A DNA stretch of 57,066 nucleotides, from NCBI GenBank assembly GCA_938082375.1, contig CALKCJ010000042.1:1-57066 (forward strand), given 5' to 3'. The first letter of the stretch is position 1, and each line of letters opens with the position of its first letter. The position numbers and the translations under genes are program-made. Below are positions 34,952 through 42,270 of this stretch, piece after piece. Source of the stretch: an uncultured Thermomicrobiaceae bacterium (GTDB taxonomy: Bacteria > Chloroflexota > Chloroflexia > Thermomicrobiales > Thermomicrobiaceae). The notes under the pieces are model-generated. The model ran no database searches. It saw only the letters and a program-made list of their open reading frames with translations, and was not told where the DNA came from.

Positions 34952-35709
34952 TGCTGCTCGAGGCGCGTTTGGTTCGGCTTGCTGACTGCCCGATCGCAGT
35001 CGAGGGGTTTTACGGGCCGCTCGACCTGCTCCTGCGGCTCGTCGAGGAGCGGCACCTTGCCGTGACCGAGCTCTCCCTTGCCACGGTGACCGATCAGTTC
35101 CTGTCCCGCCTCGCGACGCTGGACGACGTCCCGCTCGAGCTCGTGGCCGACTTCGCCGTCGTGGCGGCCCGCCTGGTGGCGCTGAAGGCGCGGGCGTTGT
35201 TGCCTCGCCCGGCTGAGCCCGAACCGGCTGACGCGGCGGAACCCGATGACCTGGTCAAGCAGCTCCAGCTCTACCAGGCGTTTCGGGCGGTGGCGCTGGA
35301 ACTGCGGCACCGCGAGCAGAACGGCCAGCAGGCCTTTCCGCGGCCGCCGAGCAGGCGGCCCCAGCCCTCGCGCCACGCGCTCGTCATGTTGGAGCCGGGT
35401 GCGCTGGCCACCGCGCTGCGGCGCTGGTACCGGCGGGTGACGCCGCCCCCAGCACCGCTACACCTACCGCCTGAGCTCTCGCTTCGCGCCATAGCGCGGC
35501 GGTTGCTCGCGCGACTCCGCCGAGGAGCGCGATCGTTCCGTGAACTCGTTGGCCAGCGAGCCGGGCGCCGGGAACTGGCAGCGGGATTCCTCGCTCTGCT
35601 CGTCTTGATCCGGCATGGACGAGTAATGGCGGAGCAGGCGGTGCCGTTCGGCGAGATCACCGTAACGCTGCGCGAACGGCACAGGCGCGAGGTGATGGGC
35701 GATGACTGA
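34951..35709 (+). CDS. scpA: Segregation and condensation protein A
   Basis: A 252-residue kleisin subunit of the Smc-ScpAB condensin. The N-terminal motif EGFYGPLDLLLRLVEERHLAV is trimmed by one residue from the usual FEGPLDLLL and marks the Smc-binding helix. DFAVVAARLVALKARALLP follows at about 65-85. The middle is a variable Pro- and Arg-rich linker, and the C-terminal winged helix spans about 170-245 (VTLLALLVLIRHGRV-like pattern). It overlaps scpB by 8 bases. ScpA and ScpB act with SMC on chromosome compaction and segregation. Confidence 0.93.
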   Translation: MLLEARLVRLADCPIAVEGFYGPLDLLLRLVEERHLAVTELSLATVTDQFLSRLATLDDVPLELVADFAVVAARLVALKARALLPRPAEPEPADAAEPDDLVKQLQLYQAFRAVALELRHREQNGQQAFPRPPSRRPQPSRHALVMLEPGALATALRRWYRRVTPPPAPLHLPPELSLRAIARRLLARLRRGARSFRELVGQRAGRRELAAGFLALLVLIRHGRVMAEQAVPFGEITVTLRERHRREVMGDD

Positions 35710-36265
35710 GCCCTCCTTCGACCTGGCCGCGCGCCTTGGAGCGCTGCTCTTCGTGAGCGGTGACCCTGTCGAGGGCGTCCGGCTCCTGGAGTTGCTCGGA
35801 TGTGACGAGGCCACACTCGACGCGGCGTTTGAGACATTGCGGGGTCGTTGTCGCGGTCTCGGCCTCGTGCTGGTCGAGCATGCAGGAGCGTACCAGTTGG
35901 CTACCGCCCCTGCCCTGGCCGAACACGTCGAGGCGTTCCTCGGTGTGGATCGCCCGGCCCGGCTCTCGGCAGCGGCGCTAGAGACACTTGCCATCGTCGC
36001 CTACCGCCAGCCGGTTACCCGTGCCGAGATCGAGGCGATCCGCGGGGTGGACTCGAGCGCTGCCCTGCAGACCCTGGTCGCCCGCGGGCTGATCGAGCCG
36101 GTCGGCCGGCTACCGACGGCCGGCCAGCCCATTCAATACGGCACGACACCACAGTTCCTGCAGGCCTTCGGGCTGGCGAGCCTTGAGGAGTTGCCGGAGC
36201 TGCCGCCGGAGATCCAGGCGGCCCTTTGGGGAGCAGGTGATCTAGCGGGCCCGGGCAGCGGTTAG
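35702..36265 (+). CDS. scpB: Segregation and condensation protein B
   Basis: A 187-residue ScpB made of two winged-helix domains, which binds ScpA. Conserved elements are LGALLFVSGDPV at the N-terminus, the hallmark ALETLAIVAYRQPVTRAEIE near residue 95 and IRGVDSSAALQTLVARGLIE. TTPQFLQAFGLASLEELP closes the second domain. The ATG is inside the scpA tail. The last 24 bases overlap the 3' end of the convergent cysteine desulfurase gene, which is a rather long antisense coding overlap. Confidence 0.93.
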   Translation: MTEPSFDLAARLGALLFVSGDPVEGVRLLELLGCDEATLDAAFETLRGRCRGLGLVLVEHAGAYQLATAPALAEHVEAFLGVDRPARLSAAALETLAIVAYRQPVTRAEIEAIRGVDSSAALQTLVARGLIEPVGRLPTAGQPIQYGTTPQFLQAFGLASLEELPELPPEIQAALWGAGDLAGPGSG

Positions 36266-37414
36266 TCGGCGGAGCCGGATGATCGTCTCCTCCAAGACGT
36301 CGAGCGTCCGGTCGATCTCAGCCTCGGTGTTATCTTTGCCCAACGTGAGCCGGATGCTGCCGCGCACCAGTTCCGGGTGCAGGCCGAGAGCCACCAGCAC
36401 GTGGCTGGGCTCGGTGGAGCCGGTCGTGCAGGCCGAGCCGCTCGAGGCCGCGATCCCGTGCATGTCCAGGTTGAGCAGCACCGTCTCACCGTCGACGCCT
36501 TCGAAAGAGACGTTGACGTTGTTCGGTAGCCGCCGCTCGCGGTCGCCGTTGAGCCGGGTGCCGGGGATGCGGCTGAGAAGCCCGTCGATTAGCCGGTCAC
36601 GCAGCCGCTGGACGTGAGCGTTGCGCTGCTCCAGCTCAGCGTAGGCGAGTTCCAGTGCGCTCGCCAGGCCGACGATGCCGGGCACGTTTTCGGTACCGGC
36701 GCGGCGGTTGCTTTCCTGCGCTCCGCCCTGTTGCTGCCAGAGGATTGGAGTCTGCCGACGCACATAGAGCAGCCCGACTCCCTTAGGAGCATAGAACTTG
36801 TGCGCTGATAGCGAGAGCAGGTCGACGTTCAAGGCCTCGACGTCGAGCGGAAGCACACCAGCCGCCTGGACGGCATCCGAGTGGAAGGTGATCCCGCGCT
36901 CGCGCGCCAGCCGGCCGATCTCGGCAATGGGCTGGATCGTGCCGATCTCGTTGTTGGCGTACATGACGGAGATCAGGATCGTGTCGGGGCGAAGGGCTGC
37001 CTCGATGTCCTCGACGCGGATGATACCGTCCGGGCCGGGCCGCACATAGGTGACCTCGAAGCCGAATTTCTCGAGATACTGGGCGCTGTGCAAGACGGCG
37101 TGGTGCTCGAAGGCGGTGGTGACGAGGTGGTTACCCCGACCATGCAGTCGATGCCACCAGGCGACCCCCTTGATCGCCAAGTTGTCGCTCTCGGTGCCCC
37201 CACTGGTGAAAATGATCTCACGGGCCTGACAGTTGAGCAGACGGGCGATACGCGCCCGGGCATGATCTAAAGCAGCGCGCGCCTCCCGACCGGCCGCGTA
37301 AATGCTCGACGGGTTCCCATACTTCTCCGTGAAGTATGGGAGCATTGCCTCCAGCACCCGGGGATCGACCGGGGTCGTGGCGGCATGGTCGAGGTAGATC
37401 TCGGTTCGGTTCAA
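36242..37414 (-). CDS. iscS: Cysteine desulfurase (NifS/IscS type)
   Basis: A 390-residue PLP enzyme that removes sulfur from cysteine for iron-sulfur clusters and tRNA thiolation. Key parts are YLDHAATTPVDPRV at the start, TSGGTESDNLAIKG, the PLP lysine in SLSAHKFYAPKGVG and the active cysteine in SSGSACTTGSTEPSHVL. The short loop after the cysteine makes it NifS-like group I. The start is TTG at 37414, supported by GGGGAGGCTCGCTG immediately upstream. The iscR-like regulator is 83 bases upstream on the same strand. No iscU scaffold gene is adjacent. Confidence 0.94.
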   Translation of the reverse strand: MNRTEIYLDHAATTPVDPRVLEAMLPYFTEKYGNPSSIYAAGREARAALDHARARIARLLNCQAREIIFTSGGTESDNLAIKGVAWWHRLHGRGNHLVTTAFEHHAVLHSAQYLEKFGFEVTYVRPGPDGIIRVEDIEAALRPDTILISVMYANNEIGTIQPIAEIGRLARERGITFHSDAVQAAGVLPLDVEALNVDLLSLSAHKFYAPKGVGLLYVRRQTPILWQQQGGAQESNRRAGTENVPGIVGLASALELAYAELEQRNAHVQRLRDRLIDGLLSRIPGTRLNGDRERRLPNNVNVSFEGVDGETVLLNLDMHGIAASSGSACTTGSTEPSHVLVALGLHPELVRGSIRLTLGKDNTEAEIDRTLDVLEETIIRLRRLTAARAR

Positions 37415-37497
37415 CAGCGAGCCTCCCCTATCTTTAGTTGTGCCGCCAACACGGAGAGCGGCGACCAGCGTGCGCGTGCCGGTACATAACTCGTTAC

Positions 37498-37938
37498 TCA
37501 GACCGATTGCTCGGCATGGGCATGACCGGCCGCGTGCAGAAGGTCAGCCAGTGTCGTCGAGTCCAGCACGTCGATAATGCTGTCGCGGACTCTGAGCCAG
37601 ACGATCCGCGTTGCGCAGCCCTCGATCATAGGACAGGTCTCGTCATCATTTTCCTCGCTGACACAGCTCATGGGGGCTACCGGGCCTTCCATCACCCGGT
37701 AGATCTCGCCCACCTTGACCTGATCTGGAGGGCGGGCGAGCTCGTAGCCGCCGTGTGCACCCCGGGTGCTCACCACCAGCCCCGCGCGGCGGAGCGGCAG
37801 CATAAGTTGTTCGAGGTAGGCCAGCGGCACGGCCGAGTCAGCGGCAATCGTCGCCAGTGGAATCGGCCCCTGCCCGAACAGCTTCGCGAGCGAGACCATC
37901 GCCCTCATCCCGTATTCGCCGCGTGTCGAAACCTTCAT
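37498..37938 (-). CDS. iscR: Rrf2/IscR family transcriptional regulator
   Basis: A 146-residue Rrf2 regulator with an N-terminal winged helix (STRGEYGMRAMVSLAKLFGQ, PLAYLEQLMLPLRRAGLVVS) and a dimer helix. Three cysteines, Cys92, Cys102 and Cys108, are spaced as in IscR and can bind an iron-sulfur cluster. The residue range 60-70 (GAHGGYELARP) is the wing. It is upstream of the cysteine desulfurase and in the same direction, so it probably senses cluster demand and controls this pair. The ATG at 37938 has GAGGAACC upstream. Confidence 0.92.
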   Translation of the reverse strand: MKVSTRGEYGMRAMVSLAKLFGQGPIPLATIAADSAVPLAYLEQLMLPLRRAGLVVSTRGAHGGYELARPPDQVKVGEIYRVMEGPVAPMSCVSEENDDETCPMIEGCATRIVWLRVRDSIIDVLDSTTLADLLHAAGHAHAEQSV

Positions 37939-38248
37939 GGGCCGCGGTTCCTCGTTTACGTTTGCAGAACCGTCGTGTTCTCTATGCTACGCCGGGATCG
38001 AGTGTTGGTCAACGGCGCGAGCGTGGCGGATCTCGTTCGTCACCGGATCGGCTCTCAGGTGCAACTCGATCCCAGGTGAGAATCATTCTTGCTTCCGCCT
38101 CGCCTATACCTTACGCCACGGATCGGGATTCGTCAACCGTGAGAGCCTCGCTGGAAGCAGCGGCTCGTCGAGAGACTGGCTGGTATGGTATAGTAGCGAC
38201 GGGCTGGCCAGTTGGTCAGCCACTTTTGCGCGCCAGGGGTGATGAGCT
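37939..38248. other. Divergent intergenic region between iscR and prfB
   Basis: These 310 bases hold the iscR promoter at 37984-38012 and, on the plus strand, a TATAGT at 38189-38194 that may serve prfB although its -35 is poor. The part between, 38013-38188, is less GC-rich than the genes and shows no ORF with a ribosome-binding site. Confidence 0.5.
37984..38012 (-). promoter_or_regulatory. Promoter for iscR-iscS
   Basis: On the minus strand TTGACC (38007-38012) and TAGCAT (37984-37989) with a 17-base spacer, about 45 bases before the iscR ATG. It is a likely place for IscR autoregulation. Confidence 0.65.
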
Positions 38249-39362
38249 ATGATGCAGTCAATCGACGTCCAGTTGCCTGAGCTGCTCGAGCGTCTCGACC
38301 GGATCGGGGTGCGTCTTTGACCTCGCCGCTAAGCGCCGGGAGATCCTCGAACTCGAGGAGCAGAGTGCCCATCCAGACTTCTGGAACGATCCGCAGCGCG
38401 CTCAGCGGCTGATGCGACGACTGAGCCAGCTCCGCGACCAGGTGGAGCAGTGGGACAGCCTCGTTCTCCATGCGCGTGACGTGCAGGAACTTTTGGCGTT
38501 GGCCGAGGACGACGATGGGCTCCGCGCAGAGCTGGCCGCGGAGGTCGCACAGCTTGCCGACCAGCTTCACCAGCTCGAGCTCCGGCTGATGCTGAGCGGC
38601 CCCTACGACGCGCAGGATGCCATCCTCGCTGTCCACGCGGGCACTGGCGGAGTCGACGCCCAGGACTGGGCCGAGATGCTGCTCCGGATGTACTTGCGTT
38701 GGGCACAGCGCGCGGGCTTCGAGACCGAGGTGCTCGATATTAGCGAGGGCGAGGAAGCGGGTATCAAGAGCGCGACGGTCGAGATCCGAGGCCCGTACGC
38801 CTACGGCTATACCAAGGGAGAAGCCGGCACGCACCGGCTGGTGCGACTCTCGCCGTTTGACGCCGCGCACCGGCGGCATACCGCGTTCGCGCTGGTGGAG
38901 GTACTGCCCGAGGCCGAGGACGACCCAGAAGTCGAGATCCGCGAGGAAGATCTCCGAGTGGATACCTTCCGCGCCTCGGGCGCCGGTGGTCAGCATGTGA
39001 ACAAGACCGAGTCGGCTGTGCGCATTACGCACTTGCCGACGGGGATCGTGGTGACCTGCCAGAATGAGCGCTCACAGATCCAGAACCGCGAGACCGCGAT
39101 GAAGATCCTGCGGGCGCGGTTGATCGAGCTGAAGCTGCGGGAGCGCCAGGAGCAGCAGGCTCGCCTCAAGGGGAAGCCGTCGGTGACCGGCTGGGGTAGT
39201 CGTATCCGCTCCTACGTGCTCCATCCGTACACCATGGTCACCGACCACCGCACTGAGGTGAGCACGCCTAACATCCAGGCGGTGCTAGACGGTGAGCTCG
39301 AGCTGTTCATTGAGGCCTACCTGGAGCGCCAGCTCAGCGATCTCAGCTTGGAGCCGGTGTAG
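38249..39362 (+). CDS. prfB: Peptide chain release factor 2 with programmed +1 frameshift
   Basis: RF2, about 370 residues when the frameshift is included. Translation starts at ATG 38249 (or ATG 38252) after CAGGGGTGATGAGCT, runs for 23 codons and meets an in-frame TGA at 38318-38320. The slippery site is CTTTGAC, preceded at the usual distance by GGGGTG, which can pair with the 16S 3' end. After skipping T38318 translation resumes with DLAAKRREILELEEQS. The peptide-anticodon motif LSPFDAAH and the GGQ loop GAGGQHVNKTESAVR are intact. A caller that begins at 38412 misses about 55 residues. RF2 ends translation at UGA and UAA, so the shift autoregulates its own level. Confidence 0.95.
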
Positions 39363-39392
39363 AGCCAGGCGGCCCTGACCCGCGCTGCGATC

Positions 39393-39422
39393 TCCCCTCT
39401 CCCGAACCTTCGGGAGAGGGGA
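39393..39422. repeat. CCCTCTCCC hairpin repeat
   Basis: CCCCTCTCCCGAA (39394-39406) and TTCGGGAGAGGGG (39409-39421) form a 13-base-pair perfect stem with a 2-base loop and a flanking T-A pair. It resembles the palindromes at 41.8 and 46.6 kb. It lies 31 bases after prfB and may also act as a terminator. Confidence 0.6.
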
Positions 39423-39610
39423 TGCCCATCGTTGTCCGGCTCCGCTTTCCGCTGCTAGAATCGGGCCACTTTACCGGCCGAGCCTCGTTCGAGGCTCGGC
39501 CGGTGAGAGCGGGCATACCAGACTATGAGACGTTTGCCGGCGAGTTCGACCCGCCGGAACACCCGCGGCGCCGTGAATGGCCGGCATGTGTGGGCAGGGA
39601 GCGGACAACG

Positions 39611-40993
39611 ATGGGGCCGGCCCGCCAGGCTCCCTGGCCTGGAAGGAACGAGCGCACGCGCTGGCAGTTGCCCGCGCCGCTTGTCGCTGCACTGCTGACA
39701 CTGCTCCTGGTGCTGTCCTCACCGCCGCTGGTGGCGGCCGAGTCGGGAGTGGCCTTCCGGCAGCTCAGCGCTACGGTCGCTTTCCCAGAGGCGATCGAGT
39801 TCACGCTCGACGCGCGTGCCGAGCGCGAGGTCACTCGCCTCGAGTTGCTCTATTCTCCCGCATTCTCGCCAGTGACCACCGTCGTCAGACCGCCGTTCCA
39901 GCCCGGCCGTGAACTGCGCGTGTTGTACCGGCGCGATATGCTGACGAACTACCTACCTCCCGGCCTCGATATCCACTACCGCTGGCGCCTGCACTTCGCC
40001 GACGAGAGTTGGGTCGACTCGCCGGAGCAAACGCTCCTCTACCTCGACCAGCGGTATTCCTGGGTGCGGACGGAGCAGGGGCCGGTGCAGGTCTTCTCAG
40101 CCGTCGCCGATCCATCTCACGGTCAGGCTGCGCTCCGCGTCACGCTCGCGACCATCGATCGCTTTCACAACGCGTTCGGCCTGGAAATCGAGGGGCCGAT
40201 TCGTGTGGTCGTGTATGGAAGCCAGCGAGATCTGCTCAGCGCTCTACCACCCCAGAGTGCTGAGTGGATCGGCGGGATAGCTCAGCCTGAGCTGCGCTTG
40301 ATCGTCACTGGCGTGTCGCCGGGCGCGGGCGCTGAGACCGAGCTTCGCCGGGTGCTAAGCCACGAGGTCGTCCACTTGCTGGTCGCACAAGCGACGAGAA
40401 ACCCGTACAACTCGCCTCCGGCCTGGCTCGATGAGGGTCTGGCGACCTACTATCAGGAGGTCGAGGACGCGCGGTTCGGCCCGATCCTGGAGCGCGCCGT
40501 CCGCAGCGGGAGGTTGCTCCCGGTGCGGGCGTTGAACTCCAGTTTCCCAGTCGACCCGGAGCAGGCGCTGCTTTCCTATGCCGAGAGCCGGAGCGTCGTT
40601 CAGTTCATTGTCGAGCAGTTGGGTGAGCAGCGGATGGCAGCGCTGCTCCAGGTGTTCCGGGAGGGCGTCTCCTACGACGAAGCCGTGCAGCGCGCGCTCG
40701 GGATGACGCTCGAAGAGTTGGATCAGGCGTGGAAAGCCTGGTTAGGCTATCCGGGAGATCGCGTGGCCGGATCGCTCGACCGGACACCTGCCAACCCGCC
40801 TGCCTCGTCGAATCCCTCACTCCTGCTCATCGCCTTCGTCGCGTCACTGGTACTGGTGTCGATGGCATGGCGGTGGGTACGTGCGCGGAGCCCTCGTGGC
40901 CGCCAGCCGGATGGCCGAACTGGCTCGGAGAGGCCGTCTGATAGCTGGCTGAACCATCACTCGGCGGCCGGTGAGACGGAGGCGCACGGCTAG
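39611..40993 (+). CDS. Membrane-anchored MA-family (gluzincin) metallopeptidase
   Basis: A 460-residue protein with an N-terminal signal or anchor (LVAALLTLLLVLSSPPLVAAE), a beta-rich extracellular region (about 40-220) and a peptidase MA-like domain. The zinc site is HEVVH at about residue 253, with the third ligand in PPAWLDEGLATYY. A second hydrophobic segment (LLLIAFVASLVLVSMAWRWV) near residue 410 precedes a basic cytosolic tail. It is probably an extracytoplasmic protease of unknown target. The ATG at 39611 has AGGGAGCGGACAACG upstream. The first 250 bases after prfB hold the repeat hairpin. Confidence 0.82.
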   Translation: MGPARQAPWPGRNERTRWQLPAPLVAALLTLLLVLSSPPLVAAESGVAFRQLSATVAFPEAIEFTLDARAEREVTRLELLYSPAFSPVTTVVRPPFQPGRELRVLYRRDMLTNYLPPGLDIHYRWRLHFADESWVDSPEQTLLYLDQRYSWVRTEQGPVQVFSAVADPSHGQAALRVTLATIDRFHNAFGLEIEGPIRVVVYGSQRDLLSALPPQSAEWIGGIAQPELRLIVTGVSPGAGAETELRRVLSHEVVHLLVAQATRNPYNSPPAWLDEGLATYYQEVEDARFGPILERAVRSGRLLPVRALNSSFPVDPEQALLSYAESRSVVQFIVEQLGEQRMAALLQVFREGVSYDEAVQRALGMTLEELDQAWKAWLGYPGDRVAGSLDRTPANPPASSNPSLLLIAFVASLVLVSMAWRWVRARSPRGRQPDGRTGSERPSDSWLNHHSAAGETEAHG

Positions 40994-41574
40994 AGGATAG
41001 GTGACCGCTCGGACGCGAGTGGCCGGGCGAGCAGCAACACCTCGATCAGCAACACGATCAGCGCGAGTAACCCGGCATTGACCAGGCTCAGCACGCCCAG
41101 CATGCGGAGCATTAAACAACCGACCACGAACATCGCTGCGAGATAGCCCTGTCGCCGAGCGCGCAGGGCGTCGTAGCGGCGGCCGCGCCGAGCCGCGAGT
41201 CGGGTGCCGAGCAGATAGGCGAGCAGGGTCAGGAGCGTCGCCAGAGACATCGTGAGCGGTATGAGGAAGAGCAGCAGCGCTGGAAGCACCGAAGCCCGTG
41301 TGGGATCGACGAAGGTCAACACATAAAGGAGCGTCGACCATGCGACGACCGCTTCCAAATCGAGCAGCGGGATGGCCGTCAACCGGGCAAGTGGGGTAAA
41401 GGTGAGGGCAGGAGCCAGGATAAACAGGCCGTACGCGAGCAGGCGCTCGGTGGCCCAGAAGTGCGGCACGCTTCCAACATCGTAGGTGACGACCAGGCGA
41501 CCGGCCAAATACCAGGCTGCCACGCTGGCGCTTGCCATCGCGAGGCTGGCCAGGATACGCGCGACGGTGCGCAT
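40990..41574 (-). CDS. Hypothetical multi-pass membrane protein
   Basis: A 194-residue protein of unrecognised family with about five or six hydrophobic segments: ILASLAMASASVAAWYLAG, LLAYGLFILAPALTF, AVVAWSTLLYVLTFV, LPALLLFLIPLTMSLATLL, GYLAAMFVVGCLMLRMLGVL and LALIVLLIEVLLLAR. Basic loops (ARRGRRYDALRARRQ) point to the cytosol. The ATG at 41574 has CCTGGAGGTGGCTTC upstream and a good promoter. It converges on the MA-family peptidase with a 4-base overlap of stops. No function can be given. Confidence 0.72.
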   Translation of the reverse strand: MRTVARILASLAMASASVAAWYLAGRLVVTYDVGSVPHFWATERLLAYGLFILAPALTFTPLARLTAIPLLDLEAVVAWSTLLYVLTFVDPTRASVLPALLLFLIPLTMSLATLLTLLAYLLGTRLAARRGRRYDALRARRQGYLAAMFVVGCLMLRMLGVLSLVNAGLLALIVLLIEVLLLARPLASERSPIL

Positions 41575-41617
41575 GAAGCCACCTCCAGGCCTCTCCGTCG
41601 CGAATCGTTCTTCTTAG

Positions 41618-41645
41618 AGTCTAGCAGCTTAGCTCTGGCTGCCAA
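41618..41645 (-). promoter_or_regulatory. Promoter for the membrane protein at 40990-41574
   Basis: On the minus strand TTGGCA (41640-41645) and TAGACT (41618-41623) with a 16-base spacer. Confidence 0.6.
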
Positions 41646-41784
41646 GCCGCTGGGGTTTGCAGGTCGAGCGGTTTCGCCGTATCTGGGGCAGGCGCGCCCT
41701 GGCGCGGCGCTGCAGCACCGGGCGCAGCGGGTTCCCACAGCGTCACCGGATGCCGCAGGGTGCCTTCATCCCCACCCGCACCAC

Positions 41785-41960
41785 GGCCCTCACCCCGCCC
41801 TCCGGGCATCCCTCTCCCGCACCGGCGGGGGCAAGGTCGGCTCGAACACGGGCGGCGTCACCCGAGCCACCCCCCTCTCCCGCACCGGCGGGAGAGGGGC
41901 TGGGGGGTGAGGGGTCGGGGTGAGGGCCGTTGACCGCTGAGGTTCAGCCCTGCGCTCATC
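41785..41960. repeat. Composite palindromic repeat, two CCCTCTCCC units
   Basis: Two GC-rich units occupy part of a 696-base gap (41575-42270). The second is a perfect 12-base-pair hairpin, CCCCTCTCCCGC (41872-41883) with GCGGGAGAGGGG (41888-41899). The first, near 41810-41830, is an imperfect copy. An outer pair, CCCTCACCCC (about 41788) and GGGGTGAGGG (about 41908-41926), encloses both. The end reads GTTGACCGCTGAGGTTCAGC and resembles the end of the element at 46.7 kb. It is a dispersed repeat, not coding. The rest of the gap, 41646-41784 and 41961-42107, shows nothing I can support. Confidence 0.6.
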
Positions 41961-42107
41961 AGTGCCGATCGGTCGCGCGGCAGGTGAGGACTCGGATGCG
42001 ATCGCCTCTGAGGCTGCGTGTGCTCAAAGAACCATCACCTTCGTGATGCGCGCAGGCAAACAAGGCGCTGTAAAGACCGGCGAGGTCCGTGAGTAGAGGT
42101 GGCCAGG

Positions 42108-42113
42108 TATAGT
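42108..42113 (+). promoter_or_regulatory. -10 element for glpD
   Basis: TATAGT in an AT-rich patch, 158 bases before the glpD ATG. The -35 region is weak, which fits an activator-dependent or regulated promoter. Confidence 0.45.
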
Positions 42114-42118
42114 TTTGT

Positions 42119-42270
42119 CAGGTTCCCACAGACGCCGCTGGCTGCCGTACTCTCGTGCCGGAACCAGTCGAAGGCGTCGGGTCCAGCAGATTGCCGCTCC
42201 AGCGCCGGTTCGAGGGCAAGCCTTCGCCTGCTGGAAAACCCAAGCGGCATGCGATACAGAGGAGGACACC
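42119..42270 (+). promoter_or_regulatory. Structured 5' leader of glpD
   Basis: A leader of about 150 bases with several 7-base complements: CGAAGGC (42169-42175) with GCCTTCG (42220-42226), CCAGCAG (42183-42189) with CTGCTGG (42228-42234) and TGCCGCT (42192-42198) with AGCGGCA (42243-42249). They are in the order 1-2-3-1'-2'-3', so they are mutually exclusive or pseudoknotted. GGTTCC/GGAACC (42121-42126 and 42160-42165) forms an upstream hairpin. The third pair lies just before the ribosome-binding site. No known riboswitch core is recognised. Confidence 0.35.

Noticed and set aside
41461-41910. Plus-strand ORFs of 60-149 codons in the repeat region 41.46-41.92 kb
   Set aside because: They are Pro-, Arg- and Ala-rich translations of palindromic repeat DNA without ribosome-binding sites.
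42169-42234. Possible tRNA-like segment with GGTTCGAG in the glpD leader
   Set aside because: No acceptor stem, D-arm or anticodon arm can be placed around it; it fits the leader stems better.
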